This document shows positions 43,452-53,513 of a DNA stretch of 64,000 bases, in pieces. Below the pieces are notes generated by a model. The model was given only the letters and a program-made list of their open reading frames with translations. It ran no database searches and was not told the DNA's origin. Source of the DNA: Novosphingobium pokkalii (lineage in GTDB: Bacteria > Pseudomonadota > Alphaproteobacteria > Sphingomonadales > Sphingomonadaceae). The translations under genes were made by a program, and so were the position numbers. The stretch's first letter is position 1; each line of letters opens with the position of its first letter. The stretch covers positions 124,001 through 188,000 of the forward strand of contig NZ_BMZP01000002.1 of assembly GCF_014652855.1 (NCBI RefSeq), written 5' to 3'.

Positions 43452-44693
43452 ATGGGTGCATTCGAGGCGGGTTTTGCCGACGCGGTGATCGTCGGCGCAG
43501 GGCACGGCGGCGCGCAAGCGGCCATCGCGCTGCGCCAGAACGGCTTTGGCGGCTCGATCCTGGTGATCGGACGCGAGCCCGAACTGCCCTATGAGCGTCC
43601 GCCGCTGTCCAAGGAATACCTGGCGCGCGACAAGACGTTCGAGCGGATCATGATCCGCCCGGCCAGCTTCTGGGACGACAAGGGCGTCGAAATGGCGCTG
43701 GGCCACGAAGTGGTCGCGGTCGATCCGCAAGCGCGCAGCCTGCGCACCGCCGATGGCGCGACGCTCAGCTATGGCGATCTGATCTGGGCCACCGGCGGCG
43801 ATGCGCGGCGCCTGTCCTGCGCCGGTCACGACCTGGCCGGGGTTCACGGCGTACGCACCCGTGCCGACGCCGATCGCCTGATGGCCGAGCTGGACGCCGG
43901 GGCACGCCGCGCCGTGGTGATCGGCGGCGGCTATATCGGGCTGGAAGCAGCCGCGGTGCTGACCAAGTTCGGCTGCCACGTCACTCTGCTCGAAGCGCTG
44001 CCGCGCGTGCTGGCGCGCGTGGCCGGGGAAGCGCTCTCCACCTTCTACCAGGACGAGCACCGCGCCCATGGCGTGGACTTGCGCACCGAGGTTGCGGTCG
44101 ATTGCCTGGAAGGCGACGGCACCAAGGTGACCGGCGTGCGCCTGGCCGATGGCAGCGTGCTGCCCGCCGACCTGGTGATCGTGGGCATCGGCATCATTCC
44201 CCAGGTCGGCCCGCTGCTCGCCGCTGGCGCCGCCGGTGGCAACGGCGTGGACGTGGATGAATTCTGCCGCACCTCGCTGCCCCATGTCTATGCGATCGGC
44301 GATTGCGCGGCCCATGCCAACGACTTTGCCGAGGGTGCGGTGATCCGCCTGGAATCGGTACAGAACGCCAATGACCAGGCGACAACGGCGGCCAAGGCGA
44401 TCTGCGGCGCCCCGGTGCCCTACAAGGCGACACCGTGGTTCTGGTCCAACCAGTATGACCTGCGCCTGCAAACCGTGGGGCTTTCGACCGGCCACGACCT
44501 CGCGGTGCTGCGCGGCGATCCCGCCACGCGCAGCTTCTCGGTGGTCTATTGCAAGCAGGGCAGGGTGATCGCGCTCGACTGCGTGAACATGGTCAAGGAC
44601 TATGTCCAGGGCAAGAAGCTGGTCGAAGCCCGCGCGCCGATCGCGCCCGAGCGGCTGGCCGATGCCACCGTGCCGCTCAAGGACATGCTTTAA
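43452..44693 (+). CDS. Ferredoxin--NAD(P)+ reductase (FAD, P450/dioxygenase electron-transfer type)
   Basis: This 413-residue FAD enzyme passes electrons from NADH to a [2Fe-2S] ferredoxin serving cytochrome P450 or ring-hydroxylating oxygenases. It has the FAD-binding [13 protein letters not shown], the NAD-binding [15 protein letters not shown], the [10 protein letters not shown] stretch typical of putidaredoxin reductase-type enzymes and the second FAD motif VYAIGDCA. The C-terminus with [10 protein letters not shown] is also conserved. It is close to ArR of Novosphingobium. The partner ferredoxin is not in the window. The ribosome site is inside a hairpin. Confidence 0.94.
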   Translation: MGAFEAGFADAVIVGAGHGGAQAAIALRQNGFGGSILVIGREPELPYERPPLSKEYLARDKTFERIMIRPASFWDDKGVEMALGHEVVAVDPQARSLRTADGATLSYGDLIWATGGDARRLSCAGHDLAGVHGVRTRADADRLMAELDAGARRAVVIGGGYIGLEAAAVLTKFGCHVTLLEALPRVLARVAGEALSTFYQDEHRAHGVDLRTEVAVDCLEGDGTKVTGVRLADGSVLPADLVIVGIGIIPQVGPLLAAGAAGGNGVDVDEFCRTSLPHVYAIGDCAAHANDFAEGAVIRLESVQNANDQATTAAKAICGAPVPYKATPWFWSNQYDLRLQTVGLSTGHDLAVLRGDPATRSFSVVYCKQGRVIALDCVNMVKDYVQGKKLVEARAPIAPERLADATVPLKDML

Positions 44694-44695
44694 GA

Positions 44696-44865
44696 ATCCG
44701 GCTCCGCCGGATGTGCGGCACCAGCCCGCTCCCGTCCCGAAGGCACCGAAAACGTCCGAGGGACGTTTTCGCTGAGGGGGCCGACCTCCCATAGGGTACT
44801 ATCGTTGGGAGGTCGGGACGGGAGCGGGCCGGTGCCGCGCTGAAAATGCGTTTTGGCGCATTTTC
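44696..44865. repeat. Branched palindromic structure plus flanking hairpins
   Basis: A small hairpin (44696-44712, ATCCGGC/GCCGGAT) comes first. Next is a closing stem of 8 + 16 bp around one mismatch (44715-44739 with 44814-44838), enclosing two hairpins: GAAAACGTCC/GGACGTTTTC (44748-44770) and CCGACCTCCC/GGGAGGTCGG (44781-44816). A last hairpin is GAAAATGCG/CGCATTTTC (44842-44865). It lies between convergent genes. This is the only copy in the window. Confidence 0.9.
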
Positions 44866-44890
44866 CAAACGGGCTGTAAATCCAGGCCAC

Positions 44891-44931
44891 AAAAAGGGGG
44901 CCGGAGTCCTGTGACCCCGGCCCCCTTTTTT
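44891..44931. terminator. Strong bidirectional terminator before ppa 3' end
   Basis: AAAAAGGGGGCCGG (44891-44904) pairs with CCGGCCCCCTTTTT (44917-44930), with T runs on both strands. It serves the ferredoxin reductase gene and the convergent ppa. Confidence 0.93.
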
Positions 44932-44954
44932 GAAAGCACCTTGGTAGGAGCGGA

Positions 44955-45509
44955 TTACTCCGCCGCTTCCTTGGCCGCCTTGGCTTCCTTGTAGCGCTCG
45001 ATCGCTTCCACGGTGATGCGGCGCGCATCGTCGGCGCCACCCCAGGTGCCCACGCGCACCCACTTTTCCTTTTCCAGGTCCTTGTAGTGGGTGAAGAAGT
45101 GCTCGATCTGCTTGAGCACGATCTCGGGCAGGTGATCCTTTTCCAGCACTTCGGTGTAGTACGGGAAGGTCGAATCCACCGGCACGCAGACCAGCTTCTC
45201 GTCACCGCCCTGTTCGTCTTCCAGGTTCAGCACGGCGATCGGGCGCGCGCGCACCACGCAGCCGGGGATGAACGGCGAGCGGGCGATCACCAGCGCATCG
45301 AGCGGGTCACCATCGGGCGAGAGGGTGTGCGGCACGAAGCCGTAGTTGGCGGGATAGCGCATCGGCGTGTGCAGGATGCGATCGACGAACAGCGCGCCCG
45401 ATTCCTTGTCGAATTCGTACTTCACCGGTTCCCCGCCAACGGGCACTTCGATGACGACGTTGAGGCTTTCGGGCGGATTGTCCCCAGTGGGGATAAGATC
45501 GATGCGCAT
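44955..45509 (-). CDS. ppa: Inorganic pyrophosphatase
   Basis: It hydrolyses pyrophosphate to drive biosynthetic reactions. It has 184 residues of the family I, soluble type. It starts MRIDLIPTGDNPPESLNVVIEVP; the metal-binding signature DGDPLDALV is present with RYPANYGFVPHT before it and the later EKDHLPEIV region. It ends in an acidic and Ala-rich tail (EAKAAKEAAE). Length is normal. Confidence 0.97.
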   Translation of the reverse strand: MRIDLIPTGDNPPESLNVVIEVPVGGEPVKYEFDKESGALFVDRILHTPMRYPANYGFVPHTLSPDGDPLDALVIARSPFIPGCVVRARPIAVLNLEDEQGGDEKLVCVPVDSTFPYYTEVLEKDHLPEIVLKQIEHFFTHYKDLEKEKWVRVGTWGGADDARRITVEAIERYKEAKAAKEAAE

Positions 45510-45629
45510 CGGTTCTGTCTTGCCTTGGTTCTGGCCCCTGGGGGCCGGTTGTCGTTCGCAGTGCTGCCGGCTCTAGCGCCCCGGCTTTTGCGCCGCAACA
45601 ATACTTGTGAACGATTCACCTACCTTTGG

Positions 45630-46301
45630 TTAACCGGCCCCGAGCGCATTGATCGTGAAAGCGATGACCCCGATGTTGAAAACGAACGCGGCAAACGAAT
45701 GCAGCGTCACGATCCGGCGGATCCGGCCCGAGCCGATCTCCACGTCCGAGGTCTGGAACGTCATGCCCAAGGTAAAGGAAAAATAGGCGAAATCGAAATA
45801 GTCCGGGGTCTGGGTATCGGGAAAGTCCAGCCCGCCGTGATCGAGGCCACTGGCACTGTCGCGGGTATAGTAAAGATGGGCGTAGTGCAGGCCATAGACC
45901 GTGTTGGCGAACAGCCAGGTCAGCACCAGCGTGCCGATCAGCCGCACTTTCGCGAGCGAATCACCATGGGCCGCGCGGGGCAGCTCGCCGGCGATGGCGG
46001 CCATCACCACGGCGGTCAGCACCGTGGTGATGCACAGCACCAGCACGCGGTTGGCATCGTTGTCCACCGCGCTCTGCCGCATCGTGTCGGCATCGGCGCA
46101 GCGTGCCAGCGGCACCAGCGAGAGCAGGAAGGCAAGCGCTGCGAAATCGAAGCCCATGGCCAGCGAATCCGCCAGCTCGGCGCCTTTTTCGGTCAGCGGA
46201 TGCCACACCCACCAGCCCCCGGTGCCGCCCACCAGCAGCACCAGGAACAGCAGGAAGCGGGGCGGGGCCAGGCGGCCCAGATGCAGCCCGGCCCGCGCCA
46301 T
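45630..46301 (-). CDS. DUF1345 membrane protein
   Basis: This 223-residue protein has five predicted TM helices. The C-terminal half has [21 protein letters not shown], the most conserved part of DUF1345, followed by [24 protein letters not shown]. Function is unknown. The ATG overlaps the M61 peptidase TGA by one base (TGATG), so it is co-translated. A GTG one codon earlier (46304) is also possible. Confidence 0.9.
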   Translation of the reverse strand: MARAGLHLGRLAPPRFLLFLVLLVGGTGGWWVWHPLTEKGAELADSLAMGFDFAALAFLLSLVPLARCADADTMRQSAVDNDANRVLVLCITTVLTAVVMAAIAGELPRAAHGDSLAKVRLIGTLVLTWLFANTVYGLHYAHLYYTRDSASGLDHGGLDFPDTQTPDYFDFAYFSFTLGMTFQTSDVEIGSGRIRRIVTLHSFAAFVFNIGVIAFTINALGAG

Positions 46302-48322
46302 CACTTGGCCGACTTGCCGGCTTTGCCCGCCTTGGCGGCATGCGGGGCGAGCAGCTTGTCGAGGCCGGTGGGCGCCGTGCCGGGCGCGGCGCGCACCAGC
46401 CAGGGCCAGCGCAGCCCGTCGGCATAGGTGATCGGCAGCGTGACGAAGCGATCGTCGCGCTTGACCAGCAGCTCGATCGGGCGGCCCGCGCCGGGGTTGC
46501 CGGTCTTGGCATTGGTGATCGCGGCCTTGAGCTTGTCGGCGTCATAGGCGTCGCCGTTCACCGCCACCACCTGCATGCCCGAAACCAGCCCGGCCTTGAA
46601 CGCCGGCCCGTCCCAGCGCGAGGCGGTGACCTTGCCGTCCTTGTCCAGCGTCACGCCCAGCGAATTGAACAAGTTGAGATACTTGCCATCGGCCATCCGC
46701 GCCTTGTCATAGGGGTTGGGCTCGTCCTTGAATTCCAGCTTGTAGCCGCCGCGCTCGATCCCGCCGAGCGGCACCGGCTGGCCCGGCGTCTGCAGCCGGG
46801 TCTTGAGGAAGCTCGCCCAGTCATAGGGATAGACGCCGTTCAGCGTCTTGACCACGTCGTCGAATTCATAGGTCAGCACGCCCCAGTCGCCATCGCGCAC
46901 GCCGAAGAAAGCCTTGGCGAAATCATCCAGCCCCTTCTTGCCGCCAGTGCCGTCGCGGATGATCTGGTCGGCTTCCAGCCACACCAGCGCGCCTTCGGTG
47001 TAATAGTCCTCGCCACGGGTGAGCGAGGCGAAGGGCTTGGGCCTGCGCGCGGCGAAGATGGGATCCATCGTGGTGTCTTCCACCGAGCGCCAGTCGCGGC
47101 CCGCCATCTGGCTGAACGTGCCAGCATAGTTCGCCAGGCTGCCCAGCACCATGTCCTTGCTCTGCACGCCCGAGCGCGCGGCCAGGACCAGGCCCCAGAA
47201 CTGCGTCTGCCCTTCATAGACCCACAGCAGGTTGTCCTGCATCGGCTGGCGATAGTCGGGCGTCCACAGCTTGGCCGAGCGGCGATACTTGCCGTCCCAG
47301 CTATGGCTGAATTCGTGGGCGATCACGTTGCGGTCCCAGTCATAGCCGGCCCAGTCGGTCAGGCTCTTGGGCTCCTGCTGGTTCTCGCTGGAGCGGTGAT
47401 GCTCCAGCCCGATGCCGCCCATGCGGTCGGTCAGCGCGAGCAGGAAATCGTAGTGATCGAAATGGCGCGCACCGAACGCGCCCACGGCCTCGTCGGCCAG
47501 GTTGCGATAGGCCTGGAGGTTTTCCGGCTTGATCGCCAGCAGTTCGGGCTTGTCGGCCACCAGATCGAGGTAGACGTCATGGCCCAGATCGTGCCGCGCG
47601 GTGTAGAGGCCGGCAAAGATCGGCGAATCGACCAGGGTTTCATAGTCGGTTTCGGCCCAGGTCACGGTGTTGCCGCTGCCGCTCTGGGTCTTGCCGTCCA
47701 GCGCGGTGAACACCGTCCAGCCTTGCGGGAACGTCACCGTCGGGCGCACCTTGATCTGGCGCACATAATGCCCGGCGGGATAGAGGCTCATCTTCTCCCA
47801 TTGCAGGTTGAGCATTTCGCGGGTGACGGTGATGCGGCCTTCGCTGTCGCGCAGCGGCGAGGTGTGGACGAAGCGGGCGACGACTTCGCTGGTGCCGGCG
47901 GGCAGGGTGATGTGAAACGCATTCACTTCCACCGGATCGCGCGTCCAGGCGAGCTTCTGGCCCTTGGCCTCGAACGTGATGCCGGCCAGCGCGGCCACCG
48001 GGCCACGATTGCCGTGCTCGCCCGGCAGCCAGGCCGGCAATTGCAGGATCAGTTCCTTGGCATCGGCCGCGACGGGCACCGTCTCCACCACGCGGAACGC
48101 GCCGGTGGCAAGGTCGGTCGCGTCGATCTGCAAGCCGATCGTGCCCGGATAGGGCACGTCCTGGGCATCGGGCACGCCGGGCGTGATCGGCACGGCCATC
48201 GGGCGGCTGTTGCCGGCCGGCTGCACTTGCGCCAGCGCGGGCTGGGCCAGAGCAAGGGTGGAAAGCGAGAGGGCGGAGAGGAGGCCGATGCCTGGGGGGG
48301 TCTTGCGCATGGCGCCTGTCAT
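46301..48322 (-). CDS. M61 family metallopeptidase (glycyl aminopeptidase type), secreted
   Basis: This is about 673 residues with a signal peptide (after [25 protein letters not shown]). The zinc motif is [13 protein letters not shown] (HExxH, with a downstream Glu in YEGQTQFW). A C-terminal PDZ-like domain ([23 protein letters not shown]) is typical of sphingomonad M61 enzymes, which cleave N-terminal Gly or Ala from peptides in the periplasm. Start candidates are 48322 and 48310. It is divergent from hisS. Confidence 0.93.
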   Translation of the reverse strand: MTGAMRKTPPGIGLLSALSLSTLALAQPALAQVQPAGNSRPMAVPITPGVPDAQDVPYPGTIGLQIDATDLATGAFRVVETVPVAADAKELILQLPAWLPGEHGNRGPVAALAGITFEAKGQKLAWTRDPVEVNAFHITLPAGTSEVVARFVHTSPLRDSEGRITVTREMLNLQWEKMSLYPAGHYVRQIKVRPTVTFPQGWTVFTALDGKTQSGSGNTVTWAETDYETLVDSPIFAGLYTARHDLGHDVYLDLVADKPELLAIKPENLQAYRNLADEAVGAFGARHFDHYDFLLALTDRMGGIGLEHHRSSENQQEPKSLTDWAGYDWDRNVIAHEFSHSWDGKYRRSAKLWTPDYRQPMQDNLLWVYEGQTQFWGLVLAARSGVQSKDMVLGSLANYAGTFSQMAGRDWRSVEDTTMDPIFAARRPKPFASLTRGEDYYTEGALVWLEADQIIRDGTGGKKGLDDFAKAFFGVRDGDWGVLTYEFDDVVKTLNGVYPYDWASFLKTRLQTPGQPVPLGGIERGGYKLEFKDEPNPYDKARMADGKYLNLFNSLGVTLDKDGKVTASRWDGPAFKAGLVSGMQVVAVNGDAYDADKLKAAITNAKTGNPGAGRPIELLVKRDDRFVTLPITYADGLRWPWLVRAAPGTAPTGLDKLLAPHAAKAGKAGKSAK

Positions 48323-48424
48323 GCCGTGATAAAGTCTCATTCGCAACGGCCAGTTGGGCACGGAATACGCCAATATGCGGCATATGCTTTCCCCGCGCGC
48401 GGAAAGCCGCTATCCGCGCGCGCC

Positions 48425-49687
48425 ATGAGCAAGCAAGGTATCGCAACACCGCAGGCCATCCGTGGCACCCAGGACATCTTCGGCGCCGAGGCGGAAGCCT
48501 TCGGCCATGTCGTCGAGACGTTCGAGCGCGTGCGCAAGCTCTACCGCTTTCGCCGCGTGGAAATGCCGGTCTTTGAAAAGACCACGGTGTTCTCCCGCTC
48601 GCTGGGCGAAACCACCGACGTGGTATCGAAGGAAATGTATTCGTTCGAGGATCGCGGCGGCGAATCGCTGACGCTGCGCCCCGAATTCACCGCCGGCCTC
48701 GCCCGCGCCTATCTGACCAATGGCTGGCAGCAGCACGCCCCGCTCAAGATCGCGACGCACGGGCCCCTGTTCCGCTATGAGCGCCCGCAAAAGGGCCGCT
48801 ACCGCCAGTTCCACCAGATCGACGCCGAAGTGATCGGCGCGGCCGAACCGCAGGCCGACGTGGAACTGCTGGTCATGGCCGACCAGTTGCTGCGCGAGCT
48901 GGGCATTGCCGATGGCGTGACGCTCAATCTCAACACCCTGGGCGATGCCGCCAGCCGCGAAGCCTGGCGCGCCGCGCTGATCGAATACTTCCGCGCCCAC
49001 AAAGCCGAGCTTTCCGAAGATTCGCAGGACCGGCTGGAGCGCAACCCGCTGCGCATCCTCGATTCCAAGGATCCGCGCGACAAGGTGTTCACCGCCGACG
49101 CGCCGATGATCGACGAGTTCCTGAGCGCCGAAGCACAGGACTTCTTCGCCACAGTCACCGCCGGCCTTGATGCGGCCGGCGTGGCCTGGGTGCGCGCGCC
49201 AGCGCTGGTGCGCGGCCTAGACTATTACCGCCACACCGCGTTCGAGTTCATCACCGACCGGCTGGGCGCGCAGGGCACCGTGCTGGGCGGCGGGCGCTAT
49301 GATGGGCTGCTGGAGGCGCTGGGTGGCCCGGCCACCCCGGCGGTGGGCTGGGCCGCAGGGATCGAGCGGCTGGCCATGCTGGTGGCCGACGCGCGCACGA
49401 TTGCCGAACCCGCGGCCGACGTGGCGATCGTGCCGATGGGCGCGGCGGCGGAAGCGGCGTGCCTCGGCCTCGCCGCCACGCTGCGTCGCGGCGGGCTGAC
49501 CGTGGACATGGGCTATCGCGGCAACATGAAGAAGCGGATGAGCCGCGCCAACGAAAGCGGCGCGCGCTTTGCCCTGATCGTGGGCGACGAGGAACTGGCC
49601 GCCGGTGAAGCCACGGTCAAGAACCTGGTCACCGGCACGCAGGAACGCCTGCCCCTGCACGCGATCCCCGCCCACATCGCCGCCTGA
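48425..49687 (+). CDS. hisS: Histidyl-tRNA synthetase
   Basis: It charges tRNA-His. It has 420 residues of class II. It starts [20 protein letters not shown]; motif 2 is in [21 protein letters not shown], the histidine-binding signature in [15 protein letters not shown], and motif 3 in [28 protein letters not shown]. The C-terminal anticodon-binding domain is present. The TGA overlaps the prfA ATG by one base. Confidence 0.97.
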   Translation: MSKQGIATPQAIRGTQDIFGAEAEAFGHVVETFERVRKLYRFRRVEMPVFEKTTVFSRSLGETTDVVSKEMYSFEDRGGESLTLRPEFTAGLARAYLTNGWQQHAPLKIATHGPLFRYERPQKGRYRQFHQIDAEVIGAAEPQADVELLVMADQLLRELGIADGVTLNLNTLGDAASREAWRAALIEYFRAHKAELSEDSQDRLERNPLRILDSKDPRDKVFTADAPMIDEFLSAEAQDFFATVTAGLDAAGVAWVRAPALVRGLDYYRHTAFEFITDRLGAQGTVLGGGRYDGLLEALGGPATPAVGWAAGIERLAMLVADARTIAEPAADVAIVPMGAAAEAACLGLAATLRRGGLTVDMGYRGNMKKRMSRANESGARFALIVGDEELAAGEATVKNLVTGTQERLPLHAIPAHIAA

Positions 49688-50757
49688 TGGCCGTTTCCGA
49701 CGCTCGCCTCGCGCAGATCGCGGCGCGCTTTGCCGAACTGGAAGCGCGCCTGGCTTCGGGCACGCTCGAAGGCGAAGGCTTCGTCGCGGCCAGCCGCGAC
49801 TATGCCGAGCTGGAGCCGGTGGCCCGCGCTGCCCGCGCAGTGCAGACCATGCGCGCCGAGCTGGCGAGCCTTGCCGCGCTGGACGAGCCGGACGCGGAGA
49901 TGCGCGCGCTGGCGGACGAGGAAATGCAGGCCCTGCGCGGCCAGTTGCCCGAAGCCGAGCGCGCATTGGCCATCGCCATGCTGCCGCGCGATTCGGCCGA
50001 CGTGCGCCCGGCCATGCTGGAAATCCGCGCCGGCACCGGCGGCGACGAAGCCGCGCTGTTCGCCGCCGATCTGTTCCGCATGTACGAACGCTTTGCCGCC
50101 GAGCAGGGCTGGAAAGTGGACGTGATCAGCGCCAATGCCAGCGAACTGGGCGGGCTCAAGGAAGTGATCGCCCATGTCGCGGGCCAGGGTGTGTTTGCCC
50201 GGCTCAAGTTCGAAAGCGGGGTGCACCGCGTGCAGCGCGTGCCCGTGACCGAAAGCGGCGGGCGCATCCACACCAGCGCCGCCACGGTCGCCGTGCTGCC
50301 CGAAGCCGACGAAGTGGACGTGGCGATCGAGGACAAGGACCTCAAGATCGACATCTACCGCGCCAGCGGCGCCGGCGGCCAGCACGTCAACACCACGGAT
50401 TCGGCCGTGCGGATCACCCACCTGCCCACCGGCCTGGTGGTGACCCAGCAGGACGAGCGCAGCCAGCACAAGAACCGCGCCAAGGCGATGCAGGTCTTGC
50501 GCACCCGGCTCTACGACTTGCGCCGCGAACAGGCCCAGGGCGCCGAAGCCGAAGCCCGCCGCGCGCTGGTCGGCTCGGGTGACCGCTCCGAACGCATCCG
50601 CACCTACAACTTCCCGCAAGGGCGCGTGACCGACCATCGCATCAACCTGACCCTGCACCGCCTGCCCGAAGTGCTCGCCGGGCCGGGCCTTGCCGAACTG
50701 ATCGACGCGCTGACCGCCGAAGACCAGGCCAAGCGCCTGGCCGCGATGGATGACTGA
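49687..50757 (+). CDS. prfA: Peptide chain release factor 1
   Basis: RF1 ends translation at UAA and UAG. It has 356 residues. The GGQ motif is in [20 protein letters not shown] and the anticodon-like PxT region is in [18 protein letters not shown] (PVT). The C-terminus ends RLAAMDD. Its stop overlaps the start codon ATG 50750 of the following prmC reading frame (ATGGATGACTGA), the typical coupling of release factor and its methylase. Confidence 0.97.
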   Translation: MAVSDARLAQIAARFAELEARLASGTLEGEGFVAASRDYAELEPVARAARAVQTMRAELASLAALDEPDAEMRALADEEMQALRGQLPEAERALAIAMLPRDSADVRPAMLEIRAGTGGDEAALFAADLFRMYERFAAEQGWKVDVISANASELGGLKEVIAHVAGQGVFARLKFESGVHRVQRVPVTESGGRIHTSAATVAVLPEADEVDVAIEDKDLKIDIYRASGAGGQHVNTTDSAVRITHLPTGLVVTQQDERSQHKNRAKAMQVLRTRLYDLRREQAQGAEAEARRALVGSGDRSERIRTYNFPQGRVTDHRINLTLHRLPEVLAGPGLAELIDALTAEDQAKRLAAMDD

Positions 50758-52216
50758 GCGGGCGTCGCGCCAGGGGCCTCACCACCCCCCGACCCCCTCC
50801 TCTGAAGAGGAGGGGGGGAATGATGGCGCTGGAACTCCCCCTCCTCTTCAGAGGAGGGGGTCGGGGGGTGGTGGAAGCCCAGCGCAAACTCTGCGCAACT
50901 ATGCCAGAACCATGCCCCGCGCCCCGACCGAGCCGGAACACCGCCTGTGGCAGGCCCTGCGCGCGGGCCAGACCGGCCTGAAATTCCGCCGCCAGGCTGC
51001 GGTGGAGCAGCGCATCCTCGATTTCCTGTGCCCGGCCAAAGGGCTGGCGATCGAGATCGACGGCGTGACCCATGATGCCCGCGTGGACGAACGCCGCGAT
51101 GCAGCGCTACTGCGCGACCATGGGCTGACCACGCTGCGCTTCACCAACGAAGAGGTGATGGGCAATCTGGAGGGCGTTTTGACGCGGATTGTCGAGGTGG
51201 CCGAGGGATTGGCGGATCGCTGGCCGGGGCGGCGCAAGGCTTCCCACCACCCCCCGCCCCCCTCCTCTGAAGAGGAGGGGGAGGAGAACGCAGCAAAAGC
51301 CCCCTCCTCTTCAGAGGAGGGGGTTGGGGGTGGTGGAAGCCACGCACGAACCGTCCGCCAAGCGCTGTTCCAAGCCGCACAAACCCTCGCCCCCACCAGC
51401 GGCACCGCGCGCCTCGATGCCGAAGTGCTGATGGCCCATGCGCTGGGATGCACCCGCACCGATGTGCTGCTGCGGCAGATGGATGCGCCCGAGCCGGCGG
51501 GGTTTGCCGTGCTGGTGGCGCGGCGGCAGGCGCATGAGCCGGTGGCCTACATCACCGGCACCCAGGAATTCTATGGCCTGGAACTGGCCGTAAGCCCGGC
51601 CGTGCTGATCCCACGCGGCGACAGCGAGACCTTGATCGAAGTGGCGCAGCGCGCGCTGGAAGGACGCCCCCCGGCTCGGATTCTCGATCTCGGCACTGGC
51701 TCGGGCGCGCTGCTGCTGGCGGCGCTTTCGCTGTGGCCCCAGGCCATGGGCACGGGCATCGAGCGATCCGACGCGGCGCGCGTGGTGGCGGCGGGCAATG
51801 CGCTGCGGCTGGGGCTGGACGCGCGCGCGCGGATGCAGCCGGGCGACTGGACCAAGCCCAACTGGGCCGTGGCGCTGGGCCGGTTCGACCTGATCCTGGC
51901 CAATCCGCCCTATGTGGAAGAGGCCGCGCCGCTCGATCCCGATGTGCGCGATTTCGAGCCGGCCAGCGCGCTGTTCGCCGGGCCTGACGGCATGGCCGAC
52001 TATGCCGTGCTGGTGCCGCAACTGCCTGATCTTCTGGCGCCGGGCGGGCTTGCCGTGGTGGAAATCGGCTGGCAGCAGGGCGCCGCCGTCATGGCCCTGG
52101 CGCAGGCCCATGGCCTCTCCGCTCGGGTTCATCCCGATCTTGCCGGGCGCGACAGGGCTGTGGAAATCACGTTTTGTCCCAACATTTCGCTTGGCAAGCC
52201 GCCCGGCGATCACTAA
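50750..52216 (+). CDS. prmC: PrmC (release-factor glutamine methyltransferase) with inserted DUF559 nuclease domain and palindrome-encoded linkers
   Basis: One open frame of 488 residues. Residues 1-2 (MT) overlap the prfA stop. Residues ~10-45 are encoded by palindrome pair 50778-50880 (PSSEEEGG and [14 protein letters not shown]). Residues ~55-155 form a DUF559 (Vsr-like, PD-(D/E)xK) domain: [17 protein letters not shown] and [17 protein letters not shown]. Residues ~164-198 are encoded by a second pair (51240-51343). PrmC proper follows from [23 protein letters not shown] [15 protein letters not shown], and catalytic NPPY in [11 protein letters not shown]. No ATG, GTG or TTG occurs in frame between 51212 and 51424, so PrmC must be made as a fusion or be re-initiated in an unusual way. 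PrmC methylates the GGQ of RF1, encoded next door. Confidence 0.9.
   Translation: MTERASRQGPHHPPTPSSEEEGGNDGAGTPPPLQRRGSGGGGSPAQTLRNYARTMPRAPTEPEHRLWQALRAGQTGLKFRRQAAVEQRILDFLCPAKGLAIEIDGVTHDARVDERRDAALLRDHGLTTLRFTNEEVMGNLEGVLTRIVEVAEGLADRWPGRRKASHHPPPPSSEEEGEENAAKAPSSSEEGVGGGGSHARTVRQALFQAAQTLAPTSGTARLDAEVLMAHALGCTRTDVLLRQMDAPEPAGFAVLVARRQAHEPVAYITGTQEFYGLELAVSPAVLIPRGDSETLIEVAQRALEGRPPARILDLGTGSGALLLAALSLWPQAMGTGIERSDAARVVAAGNALRLGLDARARMQPGDWTKPNWAVALGRFDLILANPPYVEEAAPLDPDVRDFEPASALFAGPDGMADYAVLVPQLPDLLAPGGLAVVEIGWQQGAAVMALAQAHGLSARVHPDLAGRDRAVEITFCPNISLGKPPGDH
50780..50873. repeat. Inverted palindrome pair left of the DUF559 ORF
   Basis: Hairpins 50793-50816 and 50837-50860 both have CCCCCTCCTC/GAGGAGGGGG stems. 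They are enclosed by perfect 13-bp outer arms CACCACCCCCCGA (50780-50792) and its complement (50861-50873). The pair lies 22 bases after the prfA stop and is translated in frame. Confidence 0.93.
50912..51237 (+). mobile_element. DUF559 nuclease cassette flanked by palindrome pairs
   Basis: Coding sequence from [19 protein letters not shown] to the start of the right palindrome pair; this is the DUF559 part of the fusion ORF described at 50750. DUF559 is related to Vsr and other single-domain endonucleases; here the acidic residues in ILDFLCP and IEIDG, and a C-terminal [16 protein letters not shown], match. It has inverted copies of GGTGGAAGCC / GGCTTCCCACC at its edges. That it is a mobile unit is inference. 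Confidence 0.6.
51240..51343. repeat. Inverted palindrome pair right of the DUF559 ORF
   Basis: The left unit 51240-51284 and right unit 51300-51343 carry the same CCCCCTCCTC/GAGGAGGGGG stems as the pair at 50780. It is translated in frame between DUF559 and PrmC and ends seven bases before the conserved PrmC sequence. Confidence 0.93.
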
Positions 52217-52425
52217 TTGTCCCCCTAGGCAGGGCGACGGATGAAGGCTTCCCGTCCCGGCCGACTCCACCATTTGCGCCCGCATCGGCCCTCTTGCAGG
52301 GGCTTCCGGCTGGCAGATGCTGGGAATCTGCGCACCCGCGCGTTGCGGGCGCGTGGCGGAGGGTTGCGCGGCGACAGGATCAGCACAAGATACCGACAGC
52401 CGCCCCAAACAAGGACGTGCCTGAG

Positions 52426-53367
52426 TTGAACAACAATCGTGGGAACAACCGCCGGCGCGGCCGCGGTAACAACCGTCCGCAAGGTGGCGGCCAGCAGCTC
52501 AACCGTATCGACAGCCGCGCCCGGGGCAATGCCCCGCAGTTGCTCGAAAAGTATCGCAAGATGGCGCAGGATGCCCACCTCAACGGGGATCGCGTCCAGG
52601 CCGAATACTATCTGCAATTTGCCGATCACTATTTCCGCGTGATCGCCGACACCCGGCTGCGCCAGGAAGAAGCCCGCCAGCGCCACAGCGGCAATGGCGA
52701 GCGCTGGAACGAGGGCGAGGCCGAGGACGACGGCATGGACTTCTCGATCGAAGGCGATTTCCCCGCGTTCGATCGTCCCTATGTCCGCCGCGAGGAGCGC
52801 GAAGCGCGCAACCAGGATCGGCCGGAACGGTCCGAACGCCAAGAGCGCCCGGAACGTCAGGATCGCCCCGAACGGCAGGACCGCAGCGAGCGCGCCGACC
52901 GGGGTGACCGCCAAGACCGCAACGCCGATGGCGATCGTGGAAACGATCGCGGTTCGCCCCGCCGTCGCTTCGAGGAACGCCGCCCGTCCGCCCAGGCCGC
53001 CGCGCCGGGCGAGGCCGTGGCCGACCAGCCCGTGCCGCTCGAAGGCGTGCGCGCCGACGAAGGCGAGCCGGTGACCGACGGCAGCGACAACCCGTTCATC
53101 CGCGAAAGCCGCAGCCCGCGCGGGACGCGCCAGCGCACCGAGCGCCGTCCGCGCCGCAGCGCGCCGGCCAGCGAAGGGCTCGATCCGGCCAGCCTGCCGC
53201 CCGCCATCGGCGTGCGCAGCGAACCCGCGCCGGCCCCGGCAGCCGAAGCCCCGGCACCTGCTCCGGCTCCGGCCGCCGAGCCTGCCCCTGCGGCCGAAGA
53301 CGCGCCGGCGCCCAAGCGTCGCGGCCGCCCGCGCAAGAACCCCTTGCCGGAAAGCGCCGAGGGCTGA
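52426..53367 (+). CDS. DUF4167 protein (RNA-binding-like, low complexity)
   Basis: This 313-residue alphaproteobacterial protein starts LNNNRGNNRRRGRGNNRPQG (TTG start). The conserved N-terminal domain has NAPQLLEKYRKMAQDAHLNGDRVQAEYYLQFADHYFRVIA in outline, the DUF4167 core. The rest is disordered: an Arg/Glu/Asp repeat region (RPERSERQERPERQDRPERQ) and a Pro/Ala tail, ending in an AT-hook-like KRRGRPRKNP. Function is unknown; nucleic-acid binding is likely. A GTG three codons earlier (52417) is possible. It is followed by a terminator. Confidence 0.85.
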   Translation: MNNNRGNNRRRGRGNNRPQGGGQQLNRIDSRARGNAPQLLEKYRKMAQDAHLNGDRVQAEYYLQFADHYFRVIADTRLRQEEARQRHSGNGERWNEGEAEDDGMDFSIEGDFPAFDRPYVRREEREARNQDRPERSERQERPERQDRPERQDRSERADRGDRQDRNADGDRGNDRGSPRRRFEERRPSAQAAAPGEAVADQPVPLEGVRADEGEPVTDGSDNPFIRESRSPRGTRQRTERRPRRSAPASEGLDPASLPPAIGVRSEPAPAPAAEAPAPAPAPAAEPAPAAEDAPAPKRRGRPRKNPLPESAEG

Positions 53368-53392
53368 AACCCGGCCAGGTGAAAACAACGAG

Positions 53393-53420
53393 AAGGCGCC
53401 CGCATCCCGGGCGCCTTTTT
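53393..53420 (+). terminator. Rho-independent terminator after DUF4167 gene
   Basis: GGCGCCCG (53395-53402) pairs with CGGGCGCC (53408-53415) and is followed by TTTTT, 27 bases after the stop codon. Confidence 0.93.
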
Positions 53421-53513
53421 CGTATGCAGCCGCGCCGCTTGCCCTCGAGGGTGGCCTCGCTCTGCCGCAAGCGCGCTTGCCCTCCCCCGCCGGCCGCCGC
53501 ATAGAACCGGGCA

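Noticed and set aside
40253..43525. Minus-strand open frame of more than 1,000 codons opposite the glutamate dehydrogenase
   Set aside because: A low-complexity His/Gln/Arg-rich product; the sense strand encodes a complete, motif-rich enzyme.
46103..48420. Long plus-strand open frame that runs into hisS
   Set aside because: It is antisense to the M61 peptidase and DUF1345 genes; HisS has a normal start at 48425.
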